Source: Ahrensia sp. (GTDB lineage: Bacteria > Pseudomonadota > Alphaproteobacteria > Rhizobiales > Rhizobiaceae). Taken from it: a stretch of DNA of 7,646 nucleotides. The notes beneath the pieces were generated by a model that saw nothing but the letters and a program-made list of their open reading frames with translations, searched no databases and had not been told where the DNA came from. The stretch spans positions 1-7,646 of the forward strand of contig JAHEJF010000067.1 of the NCBI GenBank assembly GCA_024639025.1, in the 5' to 3' direction. How positions within the stretch are numbered: the first letter of the stretch is position 1; every line of letters begins with the position of its first letter. Shown here piece by piece: positions 6,834 to 7,646 of the stretch. A program made the position numbers and the translations under genes.

Positions 6834-7646
6834 AGTTTTGTACTGCAGGCAGCGGTTGCATTTCGGGGATTTCCGGTTCTTCAATCAGGATTTCCTCACC
6901 TGAAAGGCTATCCAGAAAAGCCACGAGATCGTCCATCTCGCCATCACTCAGATCGAGCGGCTGGATGCGCGTGCTTTTAGTTTCGGCAAATTCGTTTTCG
7001 CCGCCACCAGCGTTGTAGAACTCCACGACATCCCGCAGCGTTTCCAACATGCCGTTGTGCATGTAGGGGTAGGTATATTTGGTGTATCGCAGGCTCGGCG
7101 TGCGGAACTTGCCGTTGTGCTTCGTGTCCTTTGTGCGGAAGTACAGGCCGGGATCATCCTTGGTGTTTCTGTATTTTTCTTCAGTTGATCCCTTGGCGAA
7201 CAGCTCAAACCGGAATGTAATTTGAGCCAGCGGGTCCGTTTCCCATCCATCGAAAGGGGGCACGCCAAGATTGTGATATTGTTCGTCGCTTAGAAGCGGC
7301 CCGCTGTGACACTCAACGCAGCCCGCTTTACCCACGAAAAGGTTCAATCCGGCCTTTTGTTGATCGCTCAACGCATCATCATCGCCGCGCATGTAATTAT
7401 CAAATGGTGTGTCTGTCTGCACCAGGGTGCGCTCAAAGGCGGCGATCGCCATGTAAGCGTGACGCACCAATGGCCATTGATCACCGAACACATCGCGGAA
7501 ACGCTCGCGATATTCTGGCACAAAGGCCAGCCGCGCTTCCATCATGTCGTCCTCACCATTGCCGGCGACACCACCGCGTGCAGCTGATCGCGCCTGACCT
7601 TCCAGTGATTTTGATGAGCCTGCCCAGAAGAGTTTGGAATAGTAAG
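6832..7646 (-). CDS. Di-heme cytochrome c peroxidase / MauG-type protein, C-terminal part (5' end outside window; IdrP-like)
   Basis: The frame stays open to the window edge, so the gene is truncated there; the Met at 7545 is internal. The first visible residues include LFWAGSSKSLEGQA (about 7594-7635), the standard block ahead of the second heme domain of bacterial di-heme peroxidases. A c-type heme motif CVECH lies at 7306-7320. The later FRTPSLR...YPYMHNGMLETLRDVVEFYNAGG region (about 7000-7104) matches the family's TAPYMHDG segment, whose Met (7060-7062) is the likely distal heme ligand. A Leu/Asp-rich DLSDGEMDDLVAFLDSL helix ends the domain. The N-terminal heme domain and export signal lie beyond the window. 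In iodate reductase loci such proteins (IdrP1/IdrP2) are proposed to remove H2O2 made during the reaction. Here the gene is first of the visible operon and 11 nt from the Rieske gene. Confidence 0.85.
   Translation of the reverse strand, partial: YYSKLFWAGSSKSLEGQARSAARGGVAGNGEDDMMEARLAFVPEYRERFRDVFGDQWPLVRHAYMAIAAFERTLVQTDTPFDNYMRGDDDALSDQQKAGLNLFVGKAGCVECHSGPLLSDEQYHNLGVPPFDGWETDPLAQITFRFELFAKGSTEEKYRNTKDDPGLYFRTKDTKHNGKFRTPSLRYTKYTYPYMHNGMLETLRDVVEFYNAGGGENEFAETKSTRIQPLDLSDGEMDDLVAFLDSLSGEEILIEEPEIPEMQPLPAVQN

Noticed and set aside
6832..7545. Treating the Met at 7545 as the start of the peroxidase gene
   Set aside because: The frame upstream encodes the conserved LFWAG...SLEGQA block and stays open to the window edge, so this Met is internal and the gene is cut by the window.
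1..7646. Search for CRISPR arrays, tRNA/rRNA genes, IS ends and long direct repeats
   Set aside because: I saw no regularly spaced repeats, RNA gene hallmarks, transposase motifs or terminal inverted repeats on either strand.

Overview
The window appears to come from a proteobacterium, most likely a marine-type alphaproteobacterium. The grounds are moderate GC, strong AGGAGG ribosome sites, a Tat-exported Rieske/molybdopterin pair and a DUF2478 protein. The lineage is inference from gene content; no rRNA or other marker is present.

Layout. At the left, a short plus-strand gene (67-531) encodes a cysteine-rich zinc-binding protein of the GFA/DUF6151 type. It converges on a long minus-strand operon. 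An AT-rich 166-bp gap (532-697) between them holds a good minus-strand intrinsic terminator (641-678) that closes the operon. Reading the operon in its own direction, from the right edge leftward, the genes are: (1) the C-terminal part of a di-heme cytochrome c peroxidase/MauG-type protein, 5' end outside the window (6832-7646); (2) a Tat-signal Rieske iron-sulfur subunit (6236-6820); (3) an 891-residue molybdopterin oxidoreductase of the arsenite oxidase (AioA)/iodate reductase (IdrA) family (3548-6223); (4) a 728-residue HEAT-repeat protein (1277-3463); (5) a DUF2478 protein (698-1255). Genes 1-2-3 are packed with 11-12 nt gaps, and their ribosome sites overlap the preceding stop codons. A 12-bp stem-loop lies between genes 3 and 4.

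How the genes fit together. The Rieske and Mo subunits form an AioBA-like periplasmic enzyme; only the Rieske subunit carries a Tat signal, so the folded pair is probably co-exported. An adjacent di-heme peroxidase is not part of ordinary aio operons as I know them, but is the hallmark of iodate reductase (idrABP1P2) loci. The catalytic subunit keeps the His/Arg/His positions of the AioA pocket but has Ser where AioA has its As-binding Glu and Ser where AioA has the unliganded Ala facing Mo. I therefore favour an iodate-reductase-like or otherwise non-arsenite enzyme over classical arsenite oxidase. The HEAT and DUF2478 proteins have no export signals and are candidates for cytoplasmic assembly or cofactor-handling factors. 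That coupling is the least documented part of the locus.
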